Shown here: piece after piece, positions 1 through 46,099 of the stretch
How the letters are laid out: each line of letters starts with the position of its first letter
Numbering within the stretch: the first letter of the stretch is position 1
Source: Cymodocea nodosa
Taxonomy: Eukaryota; Streptophyta; Magnoliopsida; Alismatales; Cymodoceaceae
DNA length: 64,000 nucleotides
Direction of reading: 5' to 3'
NCBI GenBank assembly: GCA_036874045.1
Contig: CM072336.1
Location: forward strand, 1,198,001 to 1,262,000
Notes under the pieces: model-generated
What the model was told of the DNA's origin: nothing
Seen by the model: the letters and a program-made list of their open reading frames with translations, nothing else
Database searches by the model: none
Position numbers and translations under genes: made by a program

Positions 1-860
1 ATATTTTTATTATTCTTGTTTTTATCTTAATGCTTCCACATTCCTTATCTAAATATCGAGAGAAGTCAATAGTGAGCGAGTGATCGACGGATCCCAGTGG
101 AGGCATGCGTTGGCACGCGATGGAGGATAATTGAACATCGAAGGCACCGTGGATGGAGAGGTGGAGCGGCGGCATATTGTGGTGGACTGTAGCGATGAAA
201 AGAGTGGTTTGGAGCTTCGTTGACGGTGATTTCTAGGTAATCAAATTGATTTCGATTTATTATATTAATATTATCTGATTACTTCTTTTTTATAGATTAA
301 AAGGATCAACTTTTTTTTTTATCATTTTCGTCTCTAATCTTCTCTCAAATTTCTGATAATCATCTAAAATTAAATTTTAAATTCAACTTTTGAATTTAAA
401 TTGAAACTTAGTCTTTTTAACTAATTCCAAAAAATATACACTCTCGTATGAGTTTCCATTAACTTGTAACATTAATGGATAATGAATGAAATAATAATAA
501 TACTTTGTTACCGGTAGCTTATTCAATTCTATTTCATTTTTTACTCTATTATCATGTACCGCGTGCTACGTGATACTTCACGCAAAATAATACTTTTTTT
601 ATAATGATTATTTTTACATTCACAAATATTAAAACTTTGATAGATATTACGAATGTTATTGTTTAGAGGTAATCGAGCTATTATAATTAGTTTGTAAAGT
701 ATTAATTTGTTAGGATACCGATTGTGTTATCAAACCATAAACAATAGATAAGTAGAACAAATGTAGTTGATATTTGCTTTGTTGTATTTGGTTAAACTTC
801 TCAATTGTATTTATGGTTTAATTGTATTGGCTTGGTACGACTGGGCAAGTTATATGGGGT
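1..860. other. Upstream DNA, no gene recognised
   Basis: AT-rich DNA with no convincing open frame in either direction. Bases about 60-240 are distinctly more GC-rich than the rest and could be the edge of an untranslated or partial feature whose remainder lies outside the window. No protein homology is recognisable, so nothing is assigned. Confidence 0.4.
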
Positions 861-1520
861 TGCTGTTAAGTAGACGTAAGCTATGTTGACATGACTTAAT
901 TATAGCTCATATATTAATAAAATATAGATGAGCTTTAGCTTAAGGCTATCAGGATTACTTTCAACCCTTGCATTTGGAAGGTGGTGTTTTTGTCGTTCAT
1001 TGATGCAAACCTCGTTGACTCCAGAAATCTTAATCTCTAGTCGACTTGTTCTGAACTCTTTAATGGAAATTAAAGGCTTATTATTCACAGAAAAGAGCTG
1101 AGCACTCTTTACTTTGTAGTTTGTCTGTTTCTCAATGCATTGTAGCACTTTTACCTTTTCTCTCTTGTTTTCTAACGCTCACCAATGAGATGTTCCTTTA
1201 TATATATAACTCTAAAGGATTCACTAATGGGATGTTCCTTTATATATATAACTCTAAAGGATTCACTAATGAGATGTTCCTCTCAAGTGACTCCGTCACA
1301 CATCTTCCATACGACGGTTTATTTTCTGCCAGCCCGTAACACTCACCTGAGCAACGCTTATGTGGTGCCACCTCAGCTGGTTGACTTTGATCGTCAATTT
1401 GATGCATTCCTTCGACGGGTTATACTCGCGTGACCATTGGCTGCTCATAATGTGTAACATTCTGTATATTTTCATATTATTTAGAATGACTTCTCTTGTC
1501 ATTACATTCATTAATTAACC
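861..1520. repeat. Unclassified dispersed-repeat-like segment
   Basis: This segment differs in composition from its flanks. It holds an 82-codon open frame on the minus strand (900-1148) and frames around 1296-1511, none of which I recognise. A tandem repeat (1182-1281) sits in the middle. It looks like the edge of a repetitive element upstream of the Miro gene, but I see no LTR, TIR or known domain. The repeat assignment is an inference from compositional contrast only. Confidence 0.25.
1182..1281. repeat. Tandem repeat, 42-bp unit, about 2.3 copies
   Basis: The motif TGTTCCTTTA recurs at 1191 and 1233 (TGTTCC again at 1275), a 42-bp period. The copies are nearly identical and share the core ATATATATAACTCTAAAGGA. 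Because 42 is a multiple of three, the frame through the array stays open and reads as a repeated 14-residue peptide. This looks like a by-product of the array rather than a gene. Confidence 0.85.
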
Positions 1521-3270
1521 TTTGTTTAGCTATTGAATATGACTTGTCGTATTTATCAATAACTTACTTGACTTGACGCATCGCTTGCACACCAATCTCA
1601 AGTGAGGTGTGATAGGTGATATAATTTGTATGTCAAGTTCATGTAAGATTGACTTATATGAGGTGAGTTAATAAAATTAAGATTCAAAGAGATATTTGAA
1701 TTAAAGTTACAGTAAAGTTGATCAGAGCCAATTGATTTGTTAAGAGAGCAACGACGTAGAACATAGATGACCATGAAAAATGAAAAATCTTGAGATGAGC
1801 AATTTAAAGTTGAGAACAGTAAAGAAATACATTTATTGATAAGGTAAACCAACGTGTAAGTTGAAAAATGTAAAGAGACACATAAGTTGACGAACAATGT
1901 CAACATGTGTTAACGAGAGAGTATCATTAAAGTGACATCGGAGAAAATGAAACATCATGTTATAAAGTAATGGTGAAGCTTGAGGAGCGAGACTCCTTAT
2001 GTATGGGTTCAATTGTTAACAAGTCATGCTATAGGGTAATGGCAAAGATTTCGTAGAAAAATATTGTGATAGCTGTCTTTGTAAGTTACACTCTAGTCTT
2101 ATTTTTTGCTGAGTCCTTGAACTCCATTGCGTGCTTCTCCCGTGACTTCCACCTCACCCCCACAGCCTCGTTCTTTCAATTATCATCTATCATCGGCCAC
2201 CTTGGGTTGGTTCGGCTAGAGCCCATTTGTGTCATGCTAAAATAGCTTAGATTCATCAGACGAAAGTTCAACACGGCTCACCCGATTAATTTTGAGTTGA
2301 TCTACAGCATTGCTGGGTCTAACCCATTTGCCACGGCTGAATCGATCCCTTCATATTTTTTTCCACAAAAATATGTTCCATTCTCATGTATACTGGGGAA
2401 ATTGATACTTATCACAACCAAATACCCATCTCCCAAATCGTGTTTCTCTGCTCATGTCCCCAAAATCAAAATCTTTAATCCCACTACCTAAACCAAATTT
2501 GCCCTCCTCCTCCCACAACTCATCCATGGATCTCATGTATTATTATGCTAATTAATTTTAAGTAAAATATTCCTTCACCTCATATGACGTGGGCAAAGTA
2601 ATAAATTTCTTTCAGTTTGTAGGTAAGAATGAGTGAAACAACTTTGAGTTTATCCGACCCTTACAAGGAACAACCGTCAAGATTATCCAAAAAAAAAAAA
2701 AAAATCAATAGAAGAGAAATTCGTTAGAATGCAAATACAGAAGAGAATAATAATAAAACTATAACTTCAAATTAAAACAATAGAATCCATAGATAATAAT
2801 TACGACAGAGGAGAATAAGCTACGAATGAATAACCAATTCAAGTTAAAATGATATTATCTATCGTTTTTGGACTTAGGATTCAACAGACAAATTAGAATG
2901 AATGCATCGTCACACGTTTAGCGTGTGTATCAATAATAGAAAAGAAATTAATTTGACAATTGACATCCAAAAATACTCTATTATATACAATAAAAGGATC
3001 CATATTTGGGAGAACCATTAACAAAGGTTCCTGCTTTTATGTCGAACTTATATATACATATAAAAGAGAAGCAATTATATGAATACATCGTAAATTTTTT
3101 TGTTTAATTTAAGTAAGTATTAGTCTTTGATCTAGAGATCTGAAAATTCATATAATTTTCTTATGTTTTAACTGCCGAGTTTGTAACAAAAAAAATGATA
3201 ATTTATATTGAAAGCTGAAACTTTAATAGATTATATTTTACAAAAAAAAATAAAAGCTGCGCTATGAATG
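1521..3270. other. Upstream DNA, no gene recognised
   Basis: AT-rich non-coding sequence. A weak internal repetition is visible: GTAATGG-containing segments near 1953-1979 and 2025-2051, about 72 bp apart. There is an A-run near 2688-2703 and several T/A-rich tracts. No domain-bearing frame is visible. The distal part may hold regulatory sequence for the gene starting at 3434, but no specific element can be claimed. Confidence 0.4.
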
Positions 3271-3433
3271 AAAGTACCTCCAGGTACATTTTTCTGGTGA
3301 TAAAATTTGTTGGAGGCGAATTTATTGATAGGCGGAGAAGGTGGAAAGGACCCGCCATTTTCTAACTTCGACGACACGAACGTCCAACAGCCCTGAATCC
3401 TAATCACCATCCTTCTCGTCTCCTCCCGCAGTG
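3271..3433 (+). promoter_or_regulatory. Proximal promoter / 5' UTR of the Miro gene
   Basis: Composition shifts from AT-rich to GC-rich about 100-150 bp before the start codon, and the last 80 bp are C-rich (around 3370-3433). This is typical of a plant 5' leader ahead of a GC-rich first exon. No clear TATA box is seen at the expected distance. The start codon at 3434 has G at -3 and G at +4 (GTGATGG), a favourable plant initiation context. The transcription start cannot be located from sequence alone. Confidence 0.4.
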
Positions 3434-36751
<33,318 letters not shown>

Positions 36752-38350
36752 GTATTGTGACAAATCTTGTGTTGGGTATGCAACTATCTCCTCAATCAAT
36801 CACTTTGTATGATTAGCTGCTGGTTCTGTGGCCTTTCCATTTGACATTCCCGATTAATCTGTTTAGTTTTTTTTTTTTTTTTGTTGCACATATAGTTTTG
36901 GTTTTCTTTTCTTAGTTTCCTGTTCATTTATTTGTCAATATCTGTTTTCTTTTCTTAATTGAATGCCTATTTATTTGTCTAAATCTGTTTTCTAACGTGT
37001 TCTTTTTTGGCTTATCAAAGAAAACACGTATACAGTGCTCCAAACACATTCTCGACTTTAATCTTGTAGTTTATATTGGATAATACGGTAGAGTGATACC
37101 ATGTAATGGGGTGGCAAAATAAGTAAAGAATTGGGTTCAGCCTAATCAATTAACAACCTGACTTATGTATGGTCAGTCTGTCATGTTTATTAAATAGATT
37201 GAAAACTAATCCATAAACGGACACACACAATCTGTTTACAATTGGGTTGACTGGGCATGCCCTGTATATCTTGTTTATCAGTTAGACAGGTCAACACAGC
37301 ATGTTTGATCTGTAACCTATTTAATTGAATATAATTTCAATATTATCAAAAGAGAGAAATGTCAATCTAGTGGTAGACCATTTGGAAGCAGATGGTGAAA
37401 ACATGTAGTTACTTTAGTTTTTAATGGTCCATTTGTGATCCAAATTTATAAAATCAATCGGATCCTTTTATATGTGGGGTTGATAGTGTTCACATGTTTG
37501 ATCACAACTTGTCATTCATAATGGGGTTTGTTAAGAAACCTATTTTTCTCTTCTTTCACCAATGATACCTACTTTGTGGATACATCAAGTCTTGAAGCTG
37601 TTTCAGTTTCTTGGAAGCCCAACATTTATGCATATGGAACATGGTTGTGCTTACAAAATCCAGATTTATCTTTCAAGAGCAGTTGCAAAATTTGAAAATA
37701 AATTATTCTCTAAGTCTGCTAATTATGTTAGAAATAGTAGTACTCATTAGTGGTCTGGGTCTATCATGTTTACATGACTAAATTATTTGATTCTTCATGT
37801 GGTTTCCAACTGGGTAATAGCTGACGGTATTGATAAGGTTGTACTGGCTGCAAGTTCCTTTCCGATTCTTCCAGAATTTAATATCTTTAATATAAACACC
37901 AATTTCATACTTCCACAATCGCTAGTCAATGATTACAAAGATGACTATTGTACATGCTGGAGTTGGCATTTTCAATACTGTATGTAAGCAGTATACTGGA
38001 CCAGGTTGACATCCAAGTGATCCCTACTTGGATGTTCTTAGCCTTTAATTCTCATAATTCATATATGGTATCATAATTCCAAAGTTGTATGAAGTGTGGT
38101 GTCACATCTTCCATATATAAAGAAGTTTTGTTCATTTTTAAGTAATAATTTTATTTCTTTCTTGCCCTTAATGTCATTATCCTTTTCTTAATTAAGAAGT
38201 TTTTATTACTGAAAATAGAAGAAACATCTCAAAACATTAGATCTTTAAGACAGGCCACGTTGCTACTCATGAAGCCTGGAAAACATGAAAATTTGGAGTT
38301 CCTGGTTTCTAGGGTATCTATGAAACTGTCACAATATTGATCGTTATGAC
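36752..38350. other. 3' flank of Miro gene
   Basis: 3' UTR and intergenic DNA, AT-rich. A T-run occurs at about 36868-36882. A tandem-like repeat with TGTTTTCTTTTCTTA at about 36901, 36943 and 36987 (period 42-44 bp) follows. No single polyadenylation signal stands out, so the transcript end is not called. 37050-38350 has no recognisable gene; short frames such as 37562-37750 lack homology I can name. Confidence 0.5.
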
Positions 38351-39270
38351 TGTTGGGTTTCAGACTAAGGTAGCGGATTGTCATGTAACTGGATAGGAAC
38401 TCTGTAATCTTTCTCCTTTTTCCTTGTATAAATAAAGGCTGAGCAGGATGTGCGTAGCTTGCCTGGTGAGTTGAGTCTTCATGGAGGTTGATTGGCCCTT
38501 GAAGGTGATCCATCTGATGTAGTTTCCTTTTCCACGAAATAAAATTAATATAGCATTGTCATATCAATAATGCTATTGGCTCCAATTGTCAGATCAGAGG
38601 AAAAGTGCTAACAATTTGGTATTAGACTATGAAGGCCAGTGAGGGAATGGCACTGAGTAGTGAGACCATGGAGCAGCACAAAGGGCATTGGAGATTAGAG
38701 TGGAGTCAATGAGCTCCACTATTGTAGGATGTAGCAATACACATCACAGTGAATCGGAGGGAAACTGGAAGCATATCATCAAGGGAGATAGAGAAACATT
38801 TGAAGAACCTAAAGCTGAAGTTCCCATGCTTCAATGGCAAATCATGTTTCAAAGACCAGAAATACATGATAAAAGAACTCCTATCTTACCATAGGGGGTT
38901 TTGGATTGTTGTTGCCATCAACTTAAAAGGAGTTGCAGCCAACTAGTTGAGATCAGCAAAGAAGACTCAAGGATAAATGGAGTGGGGAGAATTTGTTGAA
39001 GGATTGATATCTTGATTTAGTGAATCTCAACTCAAGGATTACCAAGAGGATCTGATCAAGCTCAAGCAAACTGGTTACATAATTGAACACCTAAACAAGT
39101 TGGATGCACCATGGATTCGTATCACTGATCTTAGTGAGGTGGTGTTGATATCGTGCTTCATTGGAGGGCTTAGAGAAGACATCTGCCTCAATGTAAATGC
39201 TTTCAATTGTTAAAAAAGTCACACATCAAGTATCAAGGTGGAAATATGATTCAAAGCATGCTTTAAAGTT
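38351..39270 (+). mobile_element. Ty3/gypsy 5' fragment (LTR plus gag)
   Basis: The LTR runs 38351-38613 (TGTTGGG ... GTGCTAACA) with a TATA-like TATAAATAAAGG near 38428, then primer-like ATTTGGTATTAGAC. Gag text follows in shifted frames: LKFPCFNGKSCFKDQKYMIK (about 38820), WGEFVEGLIS (38983), LIKLKQTGYIIEHLNKLD (39055) and LISCFIGGLREDI (39150). The element stops near 39270 where copia-A begins. No pol is left. Confidence 0.78.
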
Positions 39271-39289
39271 TTGGGAACTAGAGGAACAA

Positions 39290-42146
39290 AATTATAATAA
39301 CCAGAAAGAGTATATTTAGAATTTTGTTTAACCATACTAGATTTTGATGTAGTATGCATTCATTCAAAAATGACAGAAGATTCTTGAGTAATAGGCAAAC
39401 CTGTGATAGGAGTATCATCAGAATGGTGTTGAATAGTATCTTCCTAATGTACAATTGTGGTAGGATTATCATCAGAATGATGTTGAATAGTATCTTCTTG
39501 ATGCACAACACTAGTATCATTAATTCTCTTTCAACTTGCTAAGGAGATGAAGTAGAAGGAATTATGGAATTAACATTATCATTAGTTGTTTCTGTAACAT
39601 TTTCACTAGTAGCATAATTAGGCCATTCATTAAAGTATTGAAGTCACCATTATTATGTAAAGGGGCATATAGCATGGAAGTCGTGATAGGGATAAGTATT
39701 TTCATAAAAAATAACTTGACAACTAATATAAAGTTTGCTAGTAGGAGGAGGATGACATTTAATATCTTTGTATTTGATACTATATACTATAAAAATGTGA
39801 AGAAGAGACCTGTCACTGAATTTATTTTTTCCATAATCTCCAAGGTATGGAAAGCCCCTGTAGTCAAAACTTTTCATAGAGGAATAATTGGGTTACCAAT
39901 AAAGCAGTGCAAGGAGAAATAGATTGAGTACTTTTACTAAGAAGTATATTTAATATAAAAACAACAGTAGCAAGACTTTCGAAACAAAATTTCTTAGGAA
40001 GATTTGAATGATGTAGAAGATACAAATCTATTACAATAATTGTTCTATGACTTTTTTCAGCTGTATTATTTTGTTTAGGAGTGTTATTAGCATGAGACAA
40101 TTTTATTGGAATTATATTCTCCTCGACCATCACATTGTAAAATCTTAATATGTTTATTAAACTGTATATGAACATAATTCTCAAAATGAACAAAACTATA
40201 AAAAAATTTAGATTTATGTTTCATGGGATAAATCTAAGTGTACCTGGTTTTGTCATCAACAAATATAATATAAAACCTGTAATTGTTTACTGATGCAACT
40301 AGGCCAGGTCCCCAAGTATTTGAATGAACCAGAGAGAAGAAATCTTTAGCCTTGTCCTGATTAATGTCAAAGGGAATTTTGTGCATCTTTAAGTACTAGG
40401 GCACAATTTTGAGTCGTCACAATTATTTACAACAATACAACTATTATTATGTAAAAGATGAATGCTCTGCACATGAGAATTTCCTAAACGTTTATGCCAA
40501 ATAAACTTTTTATTTGTAATAGAAAAGAAGGCAGTATCATAATTATAATGTTAGAGAATGTAGGAGCTGCCTTTTCTTGATCCTCTTCCAATTACATGCT
40601 TGGTGTTTCTTTCCTCAATTCTGAATTTATTAAGAGAAAAAATTACATCACAATTTAGATCAGATGCCAACTGGCTTATAGAAAGCAAGTTTTGTTTTAG
40701 GCTAGGAACATATAAAACATTAGGAAGGTTAATTTTATTCCTATCAAGCATGTCCAGTGGTTTTTCCAACTTTGTTAACAGGAATTTCTACACCATTAGC
40801 TAAAATTATTTCATTATCTTCATAGCAAGAACAAAGATCTTCTAAATTACCTGTCATACGAGTTGAAGCACCTAAATCATTATACCAATCTTCATTTATT
40901 GAATCATTCATGGTCATTATAGTTAAAGCCTAAGGCATCTCTTCATTTTGATACACATGATCATAACTATGCCAACATACAAGGGCATTGTGCCCTGGCT
41001 TCTTGTAAATTCGACCGGTCTCCCTTCTCTTCTCTCTATTTTCACCGCTAGCTGTTGGTTGAAATCCCCTATTTTTTGAATTAATATTTTAATTATTCCT
41101 ATTATTACAGCCTTTGAACACCGCATTACCACCTTTACCATTATCGTTATTTTTCTTGGCAAAAAAGCCAACCTCATGCTCAGAAGAGGATTCATGAAAC
41201 ATATTTCTTACTTTATGCCATTGCAACAACAATAGAGTACAATGGCACTAGTGGCTTCAAGATTGTCGTGACAAAAATGTCATACCTCTGCCCTAAGCCA
41301 TTATGCAACCAAAACACCTTGTTTTGACCAGATTTCTAATAGCAAACAATTCATCACACAAGTTTTTGAACTTGCGGATGTGGTCATTAAGAGATGAATG
41401 AGAGCTTTGCTTAAGTGATTGTCCCTGTTGCAACAAAAACGCTCTCCTTTCATTGAGGGGTTTGCAAAAGGTTTTTGTAAAGTGTTCCACACCTCTTTAG
41501 CAATTTCAAGTATAACAACAACACCTAATGCTTATTTAGATAGAGTCCCTGTTATCTAACCTTTGGTAAGTTGGTTGGTTCTCCACTTCTCATATCTTGG
41601 ATTTATTTTGAGAACTATTTTGCTTTCGACAAACCTTAGATGCCCTTATGGTGTAATCAAACCACGTACATGCATCTCCCAAAGGAGGTAGTTACTCCCA
41701 CTGAGCTAGATGGATACAAAGTTTGCTAGATTTGTAGTGATCAAAAATGGAAACTCATTCTTTTAGGGTCCCATCCATTGCTCCACCCTTTGCAATTACA
41801 ACAAAAACTTCCATCCCTCATTTGGTCTTTGGTACTTTGATACCATGCAACCTTTCCTTCGTTGGATTTCACTAATCTCCTCTCTAATCTTTCAATGGAG
41901 TAAGAAGGAGAATGTAGCACACCATAGTTTTGGCTAAAACAAAATAGATGAAAACATGTTTTGTTTCAAGATGCACAAAAGAAAGGGAAAGGGCACTCAA
42001 ATGGAAATGCATGTGCAAGTTTCCTTGACAAACATGTTGCACAAGAAATTTTATAACCCTTGATTAGTGCAAACAACCTAATTATTATAATAATAATGAT
42101 TAATCATATTTCAAGAACTTCAATAGCTAATAAAAAATATTTAACA
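39290..42146 (-). mobile_element. Ty1/copia element copia-A, 3'-truncated
   Basis: Minus strand: probable 5' LTR 42146-41846 (TGTTAA ... GGTTGCA), then primer site TGGTATCAAAGTACC (41845-41831). Gag follows (NERRAFLLQQGQSLKQSS, about 41450), then a zinc-knuckle region near 40980, protease DWYNDLGAST (about 40885; family DSGAS with Ser to Leu), LLSISQLASDLNCDVIFS (about 40670) and integrase NYVHIQF...TPKQNNTAEKSHRT (40180-40070). It ends in an integrase-RT linker near 39300. RT and RNase H are missing. Stops are scattered. Confidence 0.85.
39408..39515 (-). repeat. 54-bp (18-codon) tandem duplication in copia-A linker
   Basis: AGG-TATCATCAGAATG words start at 39408 and 39462. The two 54-bp copies differ at a few positions and keep the minus-strand frame open, so the linker peptide between integrase and RT carries the same acidic/His motif (EDTIQHHSDD) twice. 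Confidence 0.8.
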
Positions 42147-42179
42147 GACTAGATTAACTACTTATAGATAATGGATAAC

Positions 42180-42467
42180 AAATATGATAAAGTAATTATC
42201 GTAAAACTTTTACTTTCTCATCCATTGCTGTTTTCCAATGAAATACCCTAAACAAGGTAAAGTTTTAAAAAAAGGGAAAATGATCATAAGAAATAAAGTT
42301 TGCAATAGGCTAGGAGGTACAAGTTTGCTAACCTTTTCTCAATGCAATAAGAACATCAAGATTTGTAGTTGGGACATTGGAATTTACTATCAAGATTGAT
42401 GTAGGCTCAACTACCAAGGATAGTGGCCTATGTTTATGATTAATGAAAGAGTTACTTGATTGCATTT
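42180..42467 (-). mobile_element. copia-B fragment (left piece: linker / RT start)
   Basis: The minus strand from 42467 reads a copia integrase-RT linker ending DVLIALRKG (about 42330). It continues through PIANFISYDH (about 42290) and HWKTAMDEK (about 42210), the family's start of the RT domain. Right of it lies copia-C; the matching integrase part of a minus-strand copia lies beyond copia-C at 52300-52990, so both are probably one element split by insertion. Confidence 0.7.
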
Positions 42468-42662
42468 TGATAGAATAAAGGATCCTATTAAGGGATCCAT
42501 TTACCCATGTCAATATACCCGTTTGTACATGTATATATATTTTATATGTGTTTAGTGAAGCATATACAGATTATTCCACTTGATCCACTTCTTAACTTGG
42601 TATTGGAGTATGGGTTAACCTTAATCCTGTTGTTCACTGTTGTTGACCTTCTCTCCTATGCA

Positions 42663-43071
42663 TGATCTGAATTTGAATGTGGTGGAAGGAGAAAGGTAGA
42701 GAGAGAGGAAGAGACTTGTTGAGGTGAAGAAAAAAACATTTTGTATTAATGGTGAAGATCAATACAAAAGATGAAAAAACTTCCCTCAAACCTCCTTTAA
42801 AAAAATAAACACATCAAATGAGAGACCCCTCCCTTTTATAACGTTAAGGAATGGGAGCTTATTCACAACATGAAAGAGAAAAAAAACGAACAATCGAAAA
42901 ACAAGCCTCAAAAGACTTTGTAGGTCATGCATGCGCATGAAGAAAACTTCTCCACCAGCTATGCATGCAAGGAAGTTGGCTACAAGAAATTGTTTGTTTC
43001 TTGCGTGAATTGTTCTACACCACCATGTTTGCAAGACCACATGCAACGTGAACCATTGCCATGCAAGACCG
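42663..43071 (-). repeat. gypsy-2 3' LTR (left copy)
   Basis: TGATCTGAATTTGAATG ... GCAAGACCG. Aligns with 47109-47515 over its length with scattered substitutions and small indels. Its inner end abuts the integrase fragment without a normal spacer. Confidence 0.8.
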
Positions 43072-43089
43072 CTTTTTTCGAACAAATTT

Positions 43090-43900
43090 GGATGACTAAC
43101 GATGTTTGTCATGACACTCCTTATATTTTTCTTGAGCACACTGCAATTGCTCTTTAATTTGTGCATGTACCTTATGAATGTGTTCCACAAAATGAAGTGT
43201 CTGCACTGCTTCGAATTGACCTTGCAAAGAGGAATGCCTATCCATTGAAATTTCTAAATCCAATGGACTAGATGGCAAGAATCCCAATACTCCTTCAAAT
43301 GGAGATTTTCCTATGGATTCATGAAAGGCCCTATTAAAGGCAAATTAGATATATGATAAATTTTCATCCTATGTCTTTGGATGCTTCATATTGTAACCTC
43401 GCAATAGGTGAATAACTATTCAATTAACCACTTCTGTTTGCCCATTTCTTTGTAGACGATAAGTAGTACTTTTCTTCAATGTGGTGTCTATCAAACTCCA
43501 TAACGTTCTCTAGAAAGTGCCAAGGAATCTGTTATCTCATTTGAAAATGATAGAGCTAAATAGACCAAAATGAAACCAAACATGTTGAAAATATAACTTA
43601 GCTGCCTCCATCTCGGTGACGGTCTTTCGACATGGAATTAAGGCTACTATTTTTGAAAAACGATCAATGATAACAAATAAGTAATCATTCCCCCGATGAG
43701 TTAGCGACAAACCTCCGACAAATAATGGAAGATAAAGACCGATCTTCTTGTTGCTTGGTATAACTCTGCTACATAGTGGACATCCACAAACAAATTTGGC
43801 CACTTCAACATGCAACTGAGGCCAATGGACATACCGTGACAAGTTGTGAATGGTCTTATTCACTACAAAATGTTCAGCCACCTTAGACGTATGAGCTTCT
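43090..43900 (-). pseudogene. gypsy-2 integrase with internal and C-terminal deletions
   Basis: The minus frame 43881-43537 has zinc-binding text (YVHWPQLHVEVAKFVCGCPLCSR) and YLFVIIDRFSKIVALIPC. Between GLYLPL and FVGGLSL (about 43735-43715), the stretch that in relatives holds the first catalytic Asp (MDFV context) is missing. A later frame (43287-43096) ends AQEKYKECHDKHR, and the usual C-terminal part is absent: the sequence runs straight into LTR. Confidence 0.82.
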
Positions 43901-44245
43901 TGAAGCCATCTTACTCAATCAGCGTCTCTTGGAACACAATCGACATCCTTTTCAAAGCAATCCATCAACAATATGAAATCCAGTTGCTTGACATTGTCCA
44001 ACATTTTACCACGACTGTTGAAAATTAGAATGTCATTTATATCCGGCGTCAAACTCCTCCCGTGACGTTGATTGTATGACCAACACGTTGGAAAGGGTAA
44101 TCGATGGCCTGGAAAGAAAATAAGCAATTATGTTGCATCCTCCCTATTTGTATTTGATTACCAAGTTGAATTGTTGTAAGTACGACATCCATTTTAGATG
44201 TCGTGCTTGCTGTAATTTACTTTGAATTTGTAAATACTGCAAAAG

Positions 44246-45480
44246 CTAATGCTCGATGTGGATGATTGTCTCCTTTTCTAGCAAATAGCACCTCCAATGC
44301 TTGACAACTTGATGTAAAGTGAGCATCTCCTTATCATATGTGGGGTAGTTCAGTTGTGCACCTTGCAAAAGCTCCAAGTGATATGCAATCGGTCTTCCAT
44401 CTTGTAGCAAAACTGCCCTAAGTGCGTGGCCACTTGCATCCACCTCCACTTCAAAGGAATGTTGCAGATTTGGTAATGCCAACACTAGGGTCGTGTAGAT
44501 TTTGTCTTTGAGTAGATCAATGGCCTCCTGGTGCTCCTTTGTCCAAACAAACTGACTTCGAGCTTTAGTGAGAGAATGTAATGGCGTTGTCAACATTGAA
44601 AATTTTTTAATAAACTTTCATAAATATTGGCAAGCTCCGAACCTCTGTTACATTCTGTGGTGTTGCCCACGCATGAATGGCCCTTACCTTGGCTGGATTA
44701 ACTTGTAAGGCGCCATTGCCAATGATGAACCCCAAAAAGACAAAGGTTGGAAGCCCCCAATTGCATTCAACTGGAAAATATGCTTGTGGAGAACCACCAA
44801 TACCTACCTCACATGATCAAGGTGCTCCGCTAATGTGTTATAAATTAAAATATCATCTAGATAAACAATAACAAACTTATCTAGGAAGAGTCGTAACACA
44901 TCATCCATTAGCTCCATAAAAGTTGTCGAGGCATTACAAAGCCTAAAAGGCATCGCCCCTCCACTCGTAGAATCTTTGCCAAGTCTTGAAAGCAGTTTTC
45001 CAGCAATCTTCTTCTTTTACGCACACCTAGTGGTAGCGGCTTTTGAGATCCAATTTGGTGAAGAATTGCTTCTCCTTTAATTGATCTAGTAAATCATCGA
45101 TTCACAGTAATGGATAATGATTTTTCATTATAATCTTGTTGAGAACATGATAGTCGATGTGCATGCCATCTTCCTTCCTTCTTTGGAATCAACACTACAG
45201 GAGACAAACAAGGAGAAGTGCTTGGACGAAAGATCTCGATCTCCAACAATTTTTGAATCTACATCTTTACTTTCGTACTTTCTGATACAGAATACCGGTA
45301 CATGGGGAGGTTGGGTAGAACCGCATTAGAGATAAATGGAATCTCATGCTCAATATCTTGCACTGACGGTAACCCCTCGGGTTCAACAAATAATTCTTTG
45401 AATTCATGGATCAAGGAAAACAGCTCCTTTGGTGGTTGTTGCTGCACATGCCCCATGTTTACCACCAAGTCTTACATTCC
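44246..45480 (-). pseudogene. gypsy-2 reverse transcriptase / RNase H, broken
   Basis: The start of RT is PSVQDIEHEIPF (about 45360). The catalytic block reads VYLDDILIY on the minus strand at about 44866-44845. RNase H (44596-44246): SFEVEVDASGHALRAVLLQDGR, LNYPTYDKEMLTLHQVVKHW. Multiple frameshifts between blocks. Confidence 0.85.
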
Positions 45481-45662
45481 CGTGTTTTGAATGAGCATAA
45501 GATAGAAAGGTTGTTGAGGACGACAAATTCTTTTTACTTGCCTGGTCGTCACAAGGTTGAACTCTTTAGCTTTTAATAGCGCTTGTCGTGAGATCAGGTA
45601 ACGTCACCCATCCTTCAAAAGGTCATATTGCTGTGCTTGACGGTAAAAATGCTCATTCTATG

Positions 45663-45953
45663 CTACAAATAAGGATTACCAAAAATAACCTGGCAAACGT
45701 CGAGAGGCATGACGTTGCATTCCACCTCATCAGCAAATGTTGTGGTGATTGTAAATTTGATGTGACATCGTTGAGAAAGTTGTTGCTTGACATCACGAAG
45801 GAGCCATGAAAGAGGATATGGCTTTGTGTGAGGCATCATCTCCAAGCTAAGTTGGTGCACCAATGCCTCAGAAATCAAATTTTTCTGGCTACCTGAATCA
45901 ATAATAGCGTCGACCAAGATTTGCTTGTAACTGCAATGTGAAAAGCTCCTCAT
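45663..45953 (-). pseudogene. gypsy-2 aspartic protease
   Basis: Open minus frame of 96 codons: VDAIIDSGSQKNLISEALV keeps the DSG active site. VIFGNPYL at the end is the family's L.G.PWL block. This is the best-preserved TE domain in the window, though adjacent frames are broken. Confidence 0.85.
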
Positions 45954-46099
45954 TTGGTTCCTCAGAAGCCATTAGTGCAAGAGAGGGGTCAACGCCCTCC
46001 ACGGGCTTGATTACTGTCGGTGCGTTCGATGACTCCTGTACCAAGCCTACCTTCTTCTCCATGTCCTTCATCCATTTAGGTTTCTTGTCCAGATGCAAG

